Positions 32,501 to 42,410 of a stretch of 64,000 bases of DNA are shown here, piece by piece. A program made the translations under genes and the position numbers. The stretch comes from Cladocopium goreaui (taxonomy: Eukaryota; Sar; Dinophyceae; Suessiales; Symbiodiniaceae): assembly GCA_947184155.2 (NCBI GenBank), contig CAMXCT020002713.1, positions 336,001 through 400,000 on the forward strand, in the 5' to 3' direction. A model generated the notes under the pieces. That model did not search any database and had not been told where the DNA came from. It saw only the letters and a program-made list of their open reading frames with translations. How positions within the stretch are numbered: the stretch's first letter is position 1; each line of letters opens with the position of its first letter.

Positions 32501-33404
32501 AAAACTCCTGCGTGAATTAGCGGAAATGTGTGAGCTACCTGAAACCACGACACAGGCACTTGTTACACACATTGCTGCCCACAATTCAGAGGTCAAAACT
32601 GAGCAAGAGGCAACCCAATACTTAGCCACGTTGGCAACAGTCACCATTTCCTCAAGGTCCAAGTTGCTCAACTATACCACTATGGTACAACATTTCCTCG
32701 GCACCTTGCAATTGCCCCTGGCTATCTACATGTTAGACTACTACTTGCCCATGCTCAGTCCCAATGAAGGCTATAATGAAACAGGGTTAACAATGCAAAG
32801 TGCAGGCCCCATCCGGCAACCATCGCAACCCATCGCCCTAGAATTCCTTTTCAAAGGCAGCGAGTTTGGACACTGGAAAGTTAAAGGCGGGCAGGATGCT
32901 TTCACGTTCCGACACCCAAGCCTGGGCAAAACCGAAGTGTTCAGCCTGCTGGCCAGCGATGCGCACCATCACAAAGTCAGCCCCATTGGCACGGGTAGGC
33001 TCATTGCCATGGTGGGTACAGCGGACGCACTAGCTTATGATGGAGATGACCTTCAAATCCTTTTTGGCTTGGTCCTCGCCATCACGCCACGCGCAGCCAA
33101 AAAAAGGATGAGCTGGCTGCCTCACGCATATACAGACAGTGCAACCCTAAATTCATCGAAGTTGCTTTCCTCTCAGGACCAGCCATTGAGTTTTTTGCAA
33201 AGGAACAACTCGAAGCCCTCCAAGACTGGTATAGTGCCTCCGGCCAGCACCTGGACCCCGTCGACGCGACCGTCCAGGGGCAGAACAGCCCGGTCCCCCA
33301 GACCTTCTTTCTCGATACAATGTGGATGTTCGGATGTACTAAGCCTACCCGTGAGCTTACCGCGGTTGCGCAAACCCCCCCGTGCAGGTACCACCTGGGA
33401 TTAG
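29565..33404 (+). CDS. large gene copy 1, part 1: GT8-like and alpha/beta-hydrolase-like domains
   Basis: From the first ATG (MLQQLMTPNRF) there is an acidic N-terminus and then a GT8 glycosyltransferase-like domain. Its marks are VYVYVDNR, a DSD metal motif (NFALIDSDCVP, Asp257), an INAG-type motif (ELNAGLIIV, Asn311) and a late metal/phosphate motif (VHAFHGSK, His506). GT8 enzymes move sugars from UDP-sugars to protein, lipid or glycan acceptors. Next is an alpha/beta-hydrolase-like domain with nucleophile elbow GHSAGSYAG (Ser836), a conserved DDRLCVW Asp and a HNYSHW His, consistent with a Ser-Asp-His triad. Homology to copy 2 (43024) runs throughout. The frame is lost at an A7 run (33099-33105), and the last about 100 residues printed by this frame are not homologous. 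Confidence 0.75.
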   Translation: MLQQLMTPNRFISLTSPDPDESETDIEPAEPTAPDDTVEDVSMHSDTEYFDALETDDDVPYFQQGTEPPPREKWEIAAPIDFLNVHEVTQLSHQLDQLFLSQKEVETPLGMDDIKQRWKWDDVGSCRMPRSPLTYPALMVDEGNGIQRPAASQVHHKTLFQWITDNLSWLPQYATVYVYVDNRKLSGTDPPAYWPHFAPWIQGRCTVTGPYQEKTTAIHFPIHADTGLHQVHYTWAGAAALEALCLMFPTVNFALIDSDCVPTSLFEVAELVNLMTDKSSRAAAMQHNTMASSNQCPPAVLLATEAKAELNAGLIIVTGHIPTEAPDVEMAQADMPPAPAQSSSPSAAPAPKARRIAHPANRTADDWVTALQDSRASFLATTAVPEDPAEAMRGGLLLTPLLGCRARTPLDWTHAWAMLGEWAGAIAFPIPERGEWPRHGDGRYLRPDFAERTPPFLTWARPIFEQGALSPLSVFPADFPILCLPGDKLFQSKELTIGYSLPPIVHAFHGSKVGLGQQLRQWLNKGLQPLAVSLIGVDEAPPLWTHPTGCDFVRGSKLIAKPHVLQNRSLTKLQVLLLQSLWTPVEAPNNNNDHTPWSKTCDPANVFCGQHASLQLPSAPILPLLEALQRRLGIDPGNAELAINEVLASHADPQYTAWKLTVMDNTSWQLNEADPGSLEVQCTGLGGGELDEDWDVLLACKKEAHVYGPSLSKQDDWNARAGTVAGTAHTQEYLLLHIAMFPIGAHFWCRILGMPSANQLQAQIISRAMKLLQFCPIIPAHRKPPWPGYIHGLRLFTKLLVAHPLVGVCLPPEIRPVDLLRLTGYMVGSIYIRGHSAGSYAGMVWETILSEFPDVGGKTVLAAIALPPSLLTTCNLSQLREIHLIHHADDRLCVWNPSNHDIKLLKQRGFKITHITGWRAYLGTAQHNYSHWTRVALPEGRPDMEQLEGTPGVLPFEVYSQAPLRLISWCSFELSRIARKLLRELAEMCELPETTTQALVTHIAAHNSEVKTEQEATQYLATLATVTISSRSKLLNYTTMVQHFLGTLQLPLAIYMLDYYLPMLSPNEGYNETGLTMQSAGPIRQPSQPIALEFLFKGSEFGHWKVKGGQDAFTFRHPSLGKTEVFSLLASDAHHHKVSPIGTGRLIAMVGTADALAYDGDDLQILFGLVLAITPRAAKKRMSWLPHAYTDSATLNSSKLLSSQDQPLSFLQRNNSKPSKTGIVPPASTWTPSTRPSRGRTARSPRPSFSIQCGCSDVLSLPVSLPRLRKPPRAGTTWD

Positions 33405-33829
33405 GCATTTACAATGTCCAAGCAGCAGTAGAAGGAATGGAGGGCAACAAAAGATCGCATTTCTTGCATTTGTGCGGCCAGTTGCTCCGCCTAGTGCTAA
33501 TTCCATGTCACGTGGAGGGCGAGCTTCACCCTTGGACTCGCTCCACTGCACTTTCCTTTGCCGCTGAGCTTGACGGACACGTTTTAGGCACACTCTGCGC
33601 AGTGACAATGGCGTTGCTCACCAACCGGCTAGATCTGTGCATCCAAGGGCTTTTCGGAGCAGGCAAGTCGAAATCGATGGCAATCCTCATCCTGGCCTTG
33701 ATTGAAATCGACACTACCGACAGCCTCAAAATATTGTTCATTTGCAAAGAGAACTCCGGCACTCGATCCTTTGCGGACCTCCTCCTATGGCTCGACCCCC
33801 CGTCGGGGGGTGTTTGGGCGCATAGGTAG
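33107..33829 (+). CDS. large gene copy 1, part 2: start of SF1 helicase
   Basis: After the A7 run the homology to copy 2 continues in the -1 frame (PKFIEVAFLSG aligns with PKLLELVIVSL). This frame carries the Walker A motif LFGAGKSKS (33653-33676). It closes at 33829 just after a C6...G6 stretch (about 33796-33808), where the homologous frame shifts again by one base. No natural start exists for this part, so it only makes sense as the middle of one interrupted gene. Confidence 0.7.
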   Translation, partial: DELAASRIYRQCNPKFIEVAFLSGPAIEFFAKEQLEALQDWYSASGQHLDPVDATVQGQNSPVPQTFFLDTMWMFGCTKPTRELTAVAQTPPCRYHLGLGIYNVQAAVEGMEGNKRSHFLHLCGQLLRLVLIPCHVEGELHPWTRSTALSFAAELDGHVLGTLCAVTMALLTNRLDLCIQGLFGAGKSKSMAILILALIEIDTTDSLKILFICKENSGTRSFADLLLWLDPPSGGVWAHR

Positions 33830-36800
33830 GCTGGTGGGAGACCAAGAGCGCAACAAAAGCAGTTACTCGCACACGCAATTTGATATCCACCCGAGAGAAA
33901 GAAGGCAAATGCTGAACAAGTGTCAATTAATATTAGCCACCGGGGGAACGGTCGCCCAGGATCTTACCATGCAATGGTCCACAATGAGTGGATTCATGCA
34001 AGAGCTCTCCCTCCTTGTCATTGATGAAGGCCAGCAGTACGGCACTGACCGCGAAATTGCAGTTATCAGCCTGCTGAAACAGCAACCCCTGGTCCTGTGG
34101 ACAGGAGACTCGGAGCAGACACCTGGCGGTATTGATCGGGCAGCTCGCAACGCCAAACGGGCACGACAACTACTGTTAGCCAAAAAGCATGGCCTGCGAA
34201 GCGACCGCAACTACTACATGCCCGCCAACCTTGCCGATGCAATGATCCGACTGCTAGATGGTTCGGCAAATGAAGGCTTAACGGCTCTTAGTCAAATCCT
34301 CAAACGAGGCCAGTCCACATTAGGTCAGCTATGGACAAGTCACCTCTCGCCGCAGGATGAGGAAGACCTCAGGGCAGCCAGCACTGTGCTCCCAGGCCTC
34401 AAAGCCGTATTTGAAGCAGCTCAACCAAATATGCAACGACACTCCCGATTCGTAGACTCGGAACTGCTGGCGGGTACCGCTCTCAATTTTCCACGGTCTC
34501 TCGTGCGCCTTGCCTGGATTTTGCAGCATGCCGCTACCCTCCTGCCCATGGCTGGTGACATACAAGCAGTATTAAACTCTCAGACCGCCGGCGTAAGCGA
34601 CATCCATGCCTGGGGGTTAATGCTTCCGTCCAGTTCCAGGGTTAGTCCTGTGACATACCATGCAGTAGTTGCAGTTAGATATCCTAATCTTTGCGGGAAG
34701 ATCAATGGCCTATGGGAACTAGGAAGTTTTGCTTCGGGAGGCCTTCCCGACAAGCCACCCGGGTTCCAACTAGTGCTCTGGGATACTAATGCTAGGATCA
34801 ACGGTTTGGTAGCGACGGATTTAGAAACTCTAGTGTCAGAAGTACTCAGCCCCTTCCCTCACAATGCTGGATTTGCCGATGGACTTTTCACAATGACCAC
34901 AGCAACTGATCATAAGAACAATTTGAACCGCTCCGTGCTCAAAAGAGATTATGTTCGCACCCTGCGTGTAGAAACAATAGCCAATTCGGCAGGAGGAACA
35001 GCGCAGGTATCAATCGTAGCTCAGCCCAGTATTGGATTTCTCAACACTAAGTATTACTCCAATGGCTCTCCTACAGAAGACACTGAAGACTGCCTAGGCA
35101 GAATCACTGTCGGACTCACTCGGTCCAAATCGTTAACCCTGCTGGTCTCCCCGCTAGACATGATGGGGCTCATGGGCATGGCACAGGTGATTGCTGCCAT
35201 TGCATATGGCATCCGGGGCCTACGGAGAGGAGAAACGACATGGAGCATGCCAAAATTTGACCCTGACCCAGTCCAAGAGAATCTAGCACAGCTAAGTCGG
35301 TGGTCACTCAATTCGGCACCAACCTGGGAGTACCCTCCCCTTGCAATTGCCAATCAATACTACGATCAGCAAGCTGACGAAGTGAAGCGAGCAAGATATC
35401 GGCTGATATTGGTGCGAGGGTCAGACCTTAGATGGCTGAACAGGGAGCGCTTCCAAGAAATTCAAGCAGGGTTACGAACTCAACACAAGTGGCTCCCCGA
35501 GCAAAATCTCCCTTTCTCTGAAGTTGTTCTATATGCCTACGCTGCTGATCGCACACACTCTCCCACGTACGTGTGCCTACCCTCAGGACTGTACAAAGCA
35601 CGCACCGGGCACATAATAGCACAGACGGGCCCAGAACAGGAGATCCTGTCCCTGCCTGGCATATACTTCTTTGATGGATGGCGATTACACCCGAAGTTGC
35701 CGATCCCAGACCACTTGCCACGCGCAAAAGAGGCGCCAGTCCAAGGTACCGCTCTCGCTGCACCTGCACCTGATACGGAACCCAAACGGTCGCCAGAAGA
35801 AGAAGCACGAGACATCCTCGCAGTCGCTGCCAAGAACCAGCCCGAAGATGGGCCAAGCACAAGAAGAGCAGCTGTTCGCGCATGCAAGTACTTACGAGCC
35901 ATGGTCAGCCAATATGAAACCACCATCCAAGCCGTGCACAGTGCCGCCCGCACCCACACGCAAAGAAGCAAAGGCACGGTGGGACCTGCAGTTGACTATC
36001 GCCCACAAGGAGAAGCCCTCCCCGTCATCTCGGCGGACCTAACCTCCGAATTGTTGCATTGTCTGTCCACGCTCCCAGACCCATGGCCCCTAGCTAAGAT
36101 CACCATAGACATGGAGAAACCGAGCCAATGGGTCTCAAAGTTGTGCAGACTTTATTTTGCTGACGAGTATGCCAAGCGAACAGTTGGGTTGCCCTCGCGT
36201 AGGCATGTTCCGGACATCGCGGGTGCACTGCGAGCAGTTCAAGCCATCCTCCCTAAACTCGAAGTCAAAATGATTGAGTTCTTAGCTGAATGGATGGTAA
36301 CTCTTCTAATGCCAGCCTCGCACGTATTGGAAGTGAGGGCACCTCACCTTTCCTTTATGATGCTTAAGGAATACTGGTTTAGAGAACTTTATCTAGGCCT
36401 GAAAGTCACAGCGTCCTTCGACCGCTCTGAATCATACACTAGAGTGATCGATGGTCAAGTAAGATGTATCACGCCTGAAGTCAAGCCGCAGAACCTACAG
36501 GTTATCTGGAATGTGCAGTTCATCACAGTCTTTGTGCCGGCATGGATGATCCCGCCCGTCTATCATAGCCTGCGCAGAGAAAGCATTAAAACTACAAGTT
36601 CTGCAAGTCCCATAGGAGTCCAGTCAGTCCGTCCCACCTGGTTTGAAGACACAACACCCAGGGACACTACATCCCAGCAACCTCAAGACCCTCAGAAAGA
36701 GCAACCCCAGCCACTGCATGGACTGAAGTTAGTCATCAAAGAAGAGGTGCTACCAGCGACTGACCAACCACAATTCCAGTCACTTGAGCTGCTGGCTGGC

Positions 36801-37682
36801 AGAGGTCTCTTAGCACCTGACACATGGAAGTGCAAACGTGCACAAGTCAGCCTTAAAGCAACTATCGATGTCCCAATGTTGGGTACAATCATAGAGGAAA
36901 ATGGTGACGGACTCCTGGAAGATTCCCATATGCCTGTGGGATGGCCACTCCACATCGATGGCGCTGTCAGACAATGCTGTATTCACAGAGCTGCTAGCTT
37001 ACAAGAATTAGATGACATGCTCAAAGAATATGACATGAAAAGGGATTCAGTAGAAATCAACCGTGACGCGCCCCAATGGTCCCATCATGCAGTATGGAAC
37101 CGAAAGTATATGGAACCGAACCCAGGATACACACTGGAGCAACTATGGGCCGACTCCGAACCTGCCATAAGCAAAAAAACAACCACGTCATATGATGTAC
37201 AAACAAGTGACGTGCAACGTGCAGTAGCGGCCATTCAGCACTTCCCATCCCCCGTTCCCCCTGATAGCCTCTTCATAAGAACACTAGGGACACCGGCGGC
37301 CCTAAAAGCCCCACCGCAGACGGACACCCTGGCGCAAAGAGCTCTAGAAGAATGGGAACGCACTGTGTGTGAAAATAAGGCAGTGGCAATCCTCGCCGAG
37401 ATCCAAGCTGGCCGACCGACTATAATCCATAAAGATGGGGGTGAAATGCTCATTGCCATTGTCCTTGATAGGCCACTGGCGGAAGCGAAAGCACTAGTGG
37501 ATGACCCTGCGGCATTCGCTCGCGAAATGACGCGAATCCTGCGTGACAAACAAACCCACCCGCTTATCGCCCAAATGATGAAACCAGCGGCAAGCAGTAA
37601 TCCACCCTCCGCCGCTGCTGCAGCCAGTGGTGCTAGTAGCAGTAGAGAGCCTCGCGCTGCCTCACACGAGCAGTTCCAGTGA
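33790..37682 (+). CDS. large gene copy 1, part 3: SF1 helicase and C-terminal region
   Basis: The frame resumes at GVFGRIGRLVG. SF1 helicase motifs are Ia-like LILATGG, Walker B VIDEGQ (34020), motif III TGDSEQTPGG (34101), and motifs V-VI with GFLNTKYY and DCLGRITVGLTRSK (about 35087). The last resembles the UPF1/SMG-2 motif VI (RLNVALTRA). UPF1-like enzymes unwind RNA or DNA 5' to 3'. After the helicase is a conserved YAADR/LPGIYFFDGWR block, then about 650 residues of mostly helical, unrecognised sequence ending in an Ala/Ser-rich tail. With parts 1 and 2 the intact gene would encode about 2700 residues. Confidence 0.75.
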
Positions 37683-38011
37683 GCCACATGAAGTGACGCA
37701 GAGACCCCAAATTTATCATCCGTGCATTTAGCGCGTAACTTGCTTCAGGTTGAGCGGGGTTGTCACCATGGGGTACTCATGGTTGATGGCCACCTGCTAC
37801 AATTGCCTATGCTGTCAGCATGTCGGAGCCAATCGGGGAAGGGAGGCGGTAGGGGGCGGATATCTTAATCCTGCTCTGGGTTTTTGATTTGTATTTGTTC
37901 ATGTTGTGCTACCTTAATTGTTGCATGGTAGTTTAGTGCGATGTCAAAGTACATCAAGCCATGGCGCCCGTTGCTGTCTTGCTCAGGCAAGCCAGTACCT
38001 GCATTGCTTGA
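37683..38011. other. spacer with a hairpin before the next ORF
   Basis: There is no ORF here. The only structure with some weight is the hairpin at 37972-37997. A weaker CCATG/CATGG inverted repeat lies at 37768-37784. Confidence 0.5.
37972..37997 (+). promoter_or_regulatory. hairpin 15 bp before the 38012 start
   Basis: CTTGC pairs with GCAAG around a TCAG loop. After a single mismatch, TGCTG pairs with CAGTA (one G-T). It lies immediately upstream of ATG 38012. Confidence 0.45.
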
Positions 38012-38467
38012 ATGTCACCCAACCATATGAGCTCCGTGCAATCAAGTGAAGTAGTATGCCTGCCTCAAGAACCCCAGACTCACAATGAGGCACAGGATCT
38101 CCTCCTACTGCAGGACTATGTGCACAGACTGACGAATACTCTCAGAACTTTGGAAGACACCCACGCCGTATTGCAGCAAACAGAACTTCTTGCAGGTGTT
38201 ATCAACGAGCAAGACTGCAGAGACATTCGCACAGCCTGCTGTTGCATAAGAAGTCTGCGCATTCGAGTAGAAGCCCGTGCCAATGTTACGGAACGAGAAG
38301 TGATTAGTCGACAGCTACAGCTCATGCATGCGAGCGTACAACACTACCGGACTGAGGACCTTAACACAGCTGACACAAGTTGCCTGTCCAGAACCTCGTT
38401 TGAACATTTTGAGGATAGACCTGGTCCTTGGGCAGAGAAAAACGCTCGTATTCCTACACCAAGGTAA
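38012..38467 (+). CDS. small helical protein, unknown
   Basis: A 151-residue ORF starts at an ATG 15 bp after a hairpin. It is almost all helix (LLLLQDYVHRLTNTLRTLED, then a CCC cluster, then VISRQLQLMHASVQHY). No domain is recognised. The next ORF (38529) has a similar helical layout and may be a diverged relative. Confidence 0.5.
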   Translation: MSPNHMSSVQSSEVVCLPQEPQTHNEAQDLLLLQDYVHRLTNTLRTLEDTHAVLQQTELLAGVINEQDCRDIRTACCCIRSLRIRVEARANVTEREVISRQLQLMHASVQHYRTEDLNTADTSCLSRTSFEHFEDRPGPWAEKNARIPTPR

Positions 38468-38528
38468 CTGAGCTAGCTACCATGATCACCTGACTGCATT
38501 TAATGCCGTTGATTTCAACACTTGCTAA

Positions 38529-38924
38529 GTGACCGCTCGAGCTGCGCAACGCTTGCAAGCCTGCATCCATATTGTCGAGCTCGCCCTTCGCGAACTCGAT
38601 CGCATTGGATTCAGTTTTGAAAGCGGTATACACCGCCAGAGTGCACTGCAACTCCCATATATGGGTACAATTTCCCATATCACGAAACTGCATAGCATGA
38701 GCACTCGCATAGTGAAGCTGCTCACAATACCGGTGCAATATGATGATTGGAAAAGCAGTACTGAGCGGACTCTGAGGGTAGCTGAGTGCTGTTACCGCGC
38801 CGTCTTTTTCACCTTAGATCACGTTTCACCCTTCTGTCTCACGGCGGTAGTTTCTCACCACTTTGTTGTGACCCGGCGTTGTCGGTGTTTGCTTCAAAGT
38901 GTCAGGGTGAATGTCATGCCATGA
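38529..38924 (+). CDS. possible diverged relative of the 38012 ORF
   Basis: This frame is open after a stop with no good ATG at its start. It has helical character (ACIHIVELALRELDRIGF, then RIVKLLTIPVQYDDW). By eye the spacing of helices and of the final Cys/Tyr region follows the 38012 protein, which suggests an old tandem duplication. A minus-strand frame (38454-38738) also looks protein-like, so the coding strand is uncertain. Confidence 0.3.
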   Translation: MTARAAQRLQACIHIVELALRELDRIGFSFESGIHRQSALQLPYMGTISHITKLHSMSTRIVKLLTIPVQYDDWKSSTERTLRVAECCYRAVFFTLDHVSPFCLTAVVSHHFVVTRRCRCLLQSVRVNVMP

Positions 38925-38945
38925 TGGCTGCTCTTTGTGATCTCG

Positions 38946-38968
38946 GGGATCCTGGCTGGGGGGATCCC
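38946..38968 (+). promoter_or_regulatory. hairpin with TGGCTGGGG loop, copy 1
   Basis: GGGATCC pairs with GGATCCC around the nine-base loop TGGCTGGGG. The same loop is closed by an unrelated perfect stem at 54091-54115. It precedes a GT-rich tract and the ORF at 39397. Confidence 0.6.
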
Positions 38969-39174
38969 TGGTTTCCGCATTGAGCTTTTTTGCTTGCACC
39001 CTCGGAGTGGCCCTTTGTGATTTGTTGGCGGTTGATTGTTGTTTGTTTTATTTATGGGCCGGCGAACATGACACATAAGCTGTCATCTGCATGTGCCGAG
39101 ACGATACTAAGCTATCACAACTCGCTTCAACAGAACTGTTTCACCCATAAACTGGAACCCGTCACGTCACTGTG

Positions 39175-39300
39175 GTGCGTTTGTGTGGTTGTTTGTGTTT
39201 TGTGTGGGTTGTTGTTGTGTTTTTTGTTTGGGTTTGTTTTTGGTGTGTTTTTTGTTTTTTGCTTTCTGTTCTTTGTGTTTCGGTTTTTGCTCTCGAAATG
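39175..39300 (+). other. T/G-rich tract in a leader
   Basis: About 120 bases are almost only T and G on this strand (TTGTGTGGTTGTTTGTGTTT type). Similar T/G or pyrimidine tracts lie at 42780-42900 and 54018-54080, each in a leader that also carries a hairpin. Confidence 0.6.
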
Positions 39301-39396
39301 TGACAAGGGATTTGGACTATGTATCGGTCCTCTACCAGTTTACTTTTGCGGCCATTACAGCTTCGGCCCCTGCACGAGTCAATTAATTAATCTCAT

Positions 39397-40158
39397 TTGC
39401 AACATGCTTGGAAACATGTTGAACGACCTGGCGGAAGCCATAAGGCGTTGGACGGAAAAAAAAGAAGATTTGCAGTCATCACGAACCACCAACACAATGA
39501 GAAATTGAATCATTTCTATGTCGACAGGATGCATGAACATAATATCCTGGCAAATCGCACACCGTGCTGGCCCTTCACTGAACTGACCAATAGCTCAGGC
39601 AAGGTGACGGACAAAACTATCGACCTGAACAGAGAATCCCGCTGTAGTTCAGCAGTTCACGAAACTTTCAAGACTGGCTTTGAACACAAGAGTGCCATGA
39701 AGCCTATGCCACGTAGAGAAGAGAACCTACATGGCAAGAGAAAGTACTCGGACCCCTCGGGACAGACGAGTACCCAACAGTTTGACCCGTCCGGGAACTA
39801 CAGTGCCCGTGATCTGCAGAAACTCAATGCGACCTTTGCCGATCAGTCTGAGACTAAATCAGCCGCAACAGTGCCAACCCATACAACCAGCAAAGTCACG
39901 ATGTGGCGACATGGTGAAGTACCGCCACTAGGACCTGCAGCAGAGGGCCGGGCCCGGGCTGCTAAACAGCTGGCGTATGCACGCACTCTATTAAATGCTG
40001 TCATGGAAGCAGCCACCCAAATGGAAGAAGTAGTGAGCAATTTAGTGCAAATCGAGCAAGAACAAGCAACGGCTAAAGAGGAAGATTTGGGGCAAGCTGC
40101 TTCAGCTGCTCCAACCGAATCTTGCACAGAGCCAGCTACAGAGGGAAGTCAGAACTGA
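39397..40158 (+). CDS. unknown protein with helical C-terminus
   Basis: The frame runs to 40158. The most likely starts are ATG 39403 or ATG 39531. The N-terminal part is polar and unrecognised. The C-terminus has a long helix (AAKQLAYARTLLNAVMEAAT, then MEEVVSNLVQIEQEQATAKE) and an acidic tail. This layout (disordered front, coiled coil at the end) resembles the ORF ending at 19861, but no sequence similarity is clear. Confidence 0.45.
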   Translation: MQHAWKHVERPGGSHKALDGKKRRFAVITNHQHNEKLNHFYVDRMHEHNILANRTPCWPFTELTNSSGKVTDKTIDLNRESRCSSAVHETFKTGFEHKSAMKPMPRREENLHGKRKYSDPSGQTSTQQFDPSGNYSARDLQKLNATFADQSETKSAATVPTHTTSKVTMWRHGEVPPLGPAAEGRARAAKQLAYARTLLNAVMEAATQMEEVVSNLVQIEQEQATAKEEDLGQAASAAPTESCTEPATEGSQN

Positions 40159-40776
40159 GTGCACATTAGATTGACATCTGCATGCTGTATAAAGTCCGAG
40201 GGAACCACAGCGAAGACTGTGGCCTTATTCTCACCCTGAGGATGCAGGACGTGAAAAGAAGGTAATTGCACTAGATGGTACGCCTACTGATGGATCAGTA
40301 AAAGTCAAGTAGAATACAATATATAAGAATGCATGATTAAACATTGTCTTGCGATATGTTATCCTTTGCACACATGCAGGATGTGTCTTTGTGAGCATGT
40401 GGCCATTTGTCACGCTGCTCGGTGGAGTGCCTGCAACATTTTTGGCTCAAACAAAAGCACTGTTTTGATTATCACCACCCTTTCCTGGTACAAGCAAGTC
40501 TCTTACTAAATAGATTAGCGTATCTGCTAGACCTGTGCTATCACCGACGGCTGCACCGCACGTGCCTGTGACATCTGACTGCTGTTACGCATAGATTGTG
40601 CTGTCTTGCATGTCAATGAGACCACGTGGCAAGGTTTTCTTGTTTGATCTGCGAAGCAATTCTGGCTCGAGTACGAATGGTCAGATCAGTTGTTGACTTT
40701 TATACTTCCAGGCATACCCCTCGGTATCCTTCCTATCCCCTACCTAGACGAGGTTTGTGGTTGCAGTCATAAGTGC
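40159..40776. other. spacer without a gene
   Basis: No supported ORF. A CATTTTTGGCTCAA string at 40437-40450 slightly resembles the end of the dinoflagellate spliced leader but is judged too imperfect to call. Confidence 0.5.
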
Positions 40777-40812
40777 GAGGCCTCTCTGGCTAAAGACTGT
40801 CAGGGTTGCCTC
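40777..40812 (+). ncRNA. covarying leader hairpin, copy 1 of 6
   Basis: Outer stem GAGGC/GCCTC, 2x2 internal loop, inner stem CT+CTGGC with GTCAG+GG, loop TAAAGACT. It ends 22 bp before the ATG of the ankyrin ORF at 40835. Confidence 0.8.
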
Positions 40813-40834
40813 CGCTTCATCTTACGGGGCAAGC

Positions 40835-41953
40835 ATGCGACTCCGTGTGCGCCATGGAATCCTTGGCGAAACAGCCCTGACGATGGACGTCGTGGAACGG
40901 ACAACTCTCGGATGGGACATTATGAAACAGACGGCGATGGTGCTTAGGTTGGACTCACCCTTCCAAGTGGTCCTCTACGCAGCCAGCTCGTCAGTGATCC
41001 AATCGCCATTGAGGGCTGTCCAATCCGACACTGATACAAATGAGGCAGCATTATGCTATATAGTACAGTCATTGCAAGTCCCGTCAGCGCAGCAATATCA
41101 AGACCTTATAACTGCCATTGATCACAAAGATGTGATTGATGTAAGCTATCTTCTTGGCAAGGGCGTAGGCCTTATGGACGTGACGACTGAGGGAGGGCAT
41201 GTCAGCACATTAGTAGCCTCTGCTATCCTTCGAGACCACTCTGCTGATCCGTATGCTTACCAGCCTACTGCTGGCCACTGCTTCCCTCGACATGGGGCCA
41301 GTTTAACTTATCTACTGCTACAAGCCCAAGCTGACCCCAATATCATCCCGCCCAAAACGCAACCTACCACTATGTTGGAATTAGCAGTTGAGTTGGGCAG
41401 CTCGCAGCTTGTTCAAACTTTGCTTGAGGCTGGTGCCTCGGTGATGCCCGTGAAAGGAGCGCTACCACCCCTCTTCCTTGCTGTCCTCCATCGGCACAGG
41501 ACAAATGTACAGCTGCTCCTAGATGCACAAGCGGACCCGTGGCAGGAGATTGAGATTGCCTCCGTGCTTTGCCATTCACTGCAATGGTACGGTCACCTTG
41601 CCCGTAACGAAGTCTTCAACGCTGTACAAGCTGCTGCTGCGCAGAGTGCTGAAGACACGGTCATTGACCTGCTACAGCAATTCTGTAGCGCAACAGACGT
41701 GATGAGACGTGAGCAATCTTCTTTGGCGCGAGTGAAACCCACAGCGTTGACAGATAGGGCCACCACTATCATGAATCAAACTGTGTGGAAATACCAACAT
41801 ATCGTTGACAAACAGTCTCGACAGATAAACTTCGCTACGGTTCGATGGCGCAGAATACTAGAAGGACTGTATTTACCAGTACGAATACGAAATGAGCTGC
41901 AATCACCCCCGGAGCTCAACCGGGAAGGAACATTCCTGCACCAAGTTGACTAA
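40835..41953 (+). CDS. ankyrin-repeat protein
   Basis: The ATG at 40835 (MRLRVRHGILGE) is chosen because it follows the leader hairpin directly. The first about 65 residues may form a beta-grasp (ubiquitin-like) fold, judged only from the strand pattern. Ankyrin units follow: HGASLTYLLLQAQADPN, TMLELAVELGSSQLVQTLLE with AGASV, and PPLFLAVLHRHRTNVQLLLD with AQADPW. The C-terminal about 150 residues are helical and unrecognised. Ankyrin proteins are protein-binding scaffolds, and the partner is unknown. About 370 residues in all, with no intron visible. Confidence 0.75.
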   Translation: MRLRVRHGILGETALTMDVVERTTLGWDIMKQTAMVLRLDSPFQVVLYAASSSVIQSPLRAVQSDTDTNEAALCYIVQSLQVPSAQQYQDLITAIDHKDVIDVSYLLGKGVGLMDVTTEGGHVSTLVASAILRDHSADPYAYQPTAGHCFPRHGASLTYLLLQAQADPNIIPPKTQPTTMLELAVELGSSQLVQTLLEAGASVMPVKGALPPLFLAVLHRHRTNVQLLLDAQADPWQEIEIASVLCHSLQWYGHLARNEVFNAVQAAAAQSAEDTVIDLLQQFCSATDVMRREQSSLARVKPTALTDRATTIMNQTVWKYQHIVDKQSRQINFATVRWRRILEGLYLPVRIRNELQSPPELNREGTFLHQVD

Positions 41954-42410
41954 TTGTGTGCTCCAGATGAACACTTTCCCAATGAGAGGCTGGCACCAGG
42001 TAAAGGCTGAATTCTGGCCTGCTTGTGACCCTGGAAAAACGAAAGAGCAGTACACATTAGTCACATTCTTCATTCAACCATGATGTCCTTCACTACACAA
42101 GTATAGTGTGCTCTTTTACATGTAGCTGCCGCTCCATGCGATCCTATCGGCTCAAAGTGCGGCAGTAGACAGACCTGCTGCCTCAGCTTATTTCCAGAAA
42201 AGGGCAATATAGAGTGCCTCCTTACCTCGGTGAGGGATCGATATAGCAAACCCTTCCGGTGATTGGGCAAAGGGTATTACTACTGGCTTGTTTTGTCATA
42301 CAACAGATCACACCTTGCTCTTTCGTGCATTGGGACCTTATTCCACGATAGTACCCTTCATTGCGTGATCTCCTTTCACCTTACTCCCTTCTCTCCTTTC
42401 CATTTGGTTT
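41954..42410. other. spacer upstream of the hairpin array
   Basis: No supported ORF. From about 42370 onward the plus strand becomes strongly pyrimidine-rich and stays so to 43010. Confidence 0.5.

Noticed and set aside
33095..33110. Possible programmed -1 frameshift at the A7 run in large gene copy 1.
   Set aside because: The zero-frame phasing does not give a proper X-XXY-YYZ heptamer. Copy 2 has no shift here, and homopolymer error is simpler.
40437..40450. CATTTTTGGCTCAA resembles the 3' half of the dinoflagellate spliced leader.
   Set aside because: It has an extra T, lacks the final G and the preceding CCGTAGC, and is a single short match that could be chance.
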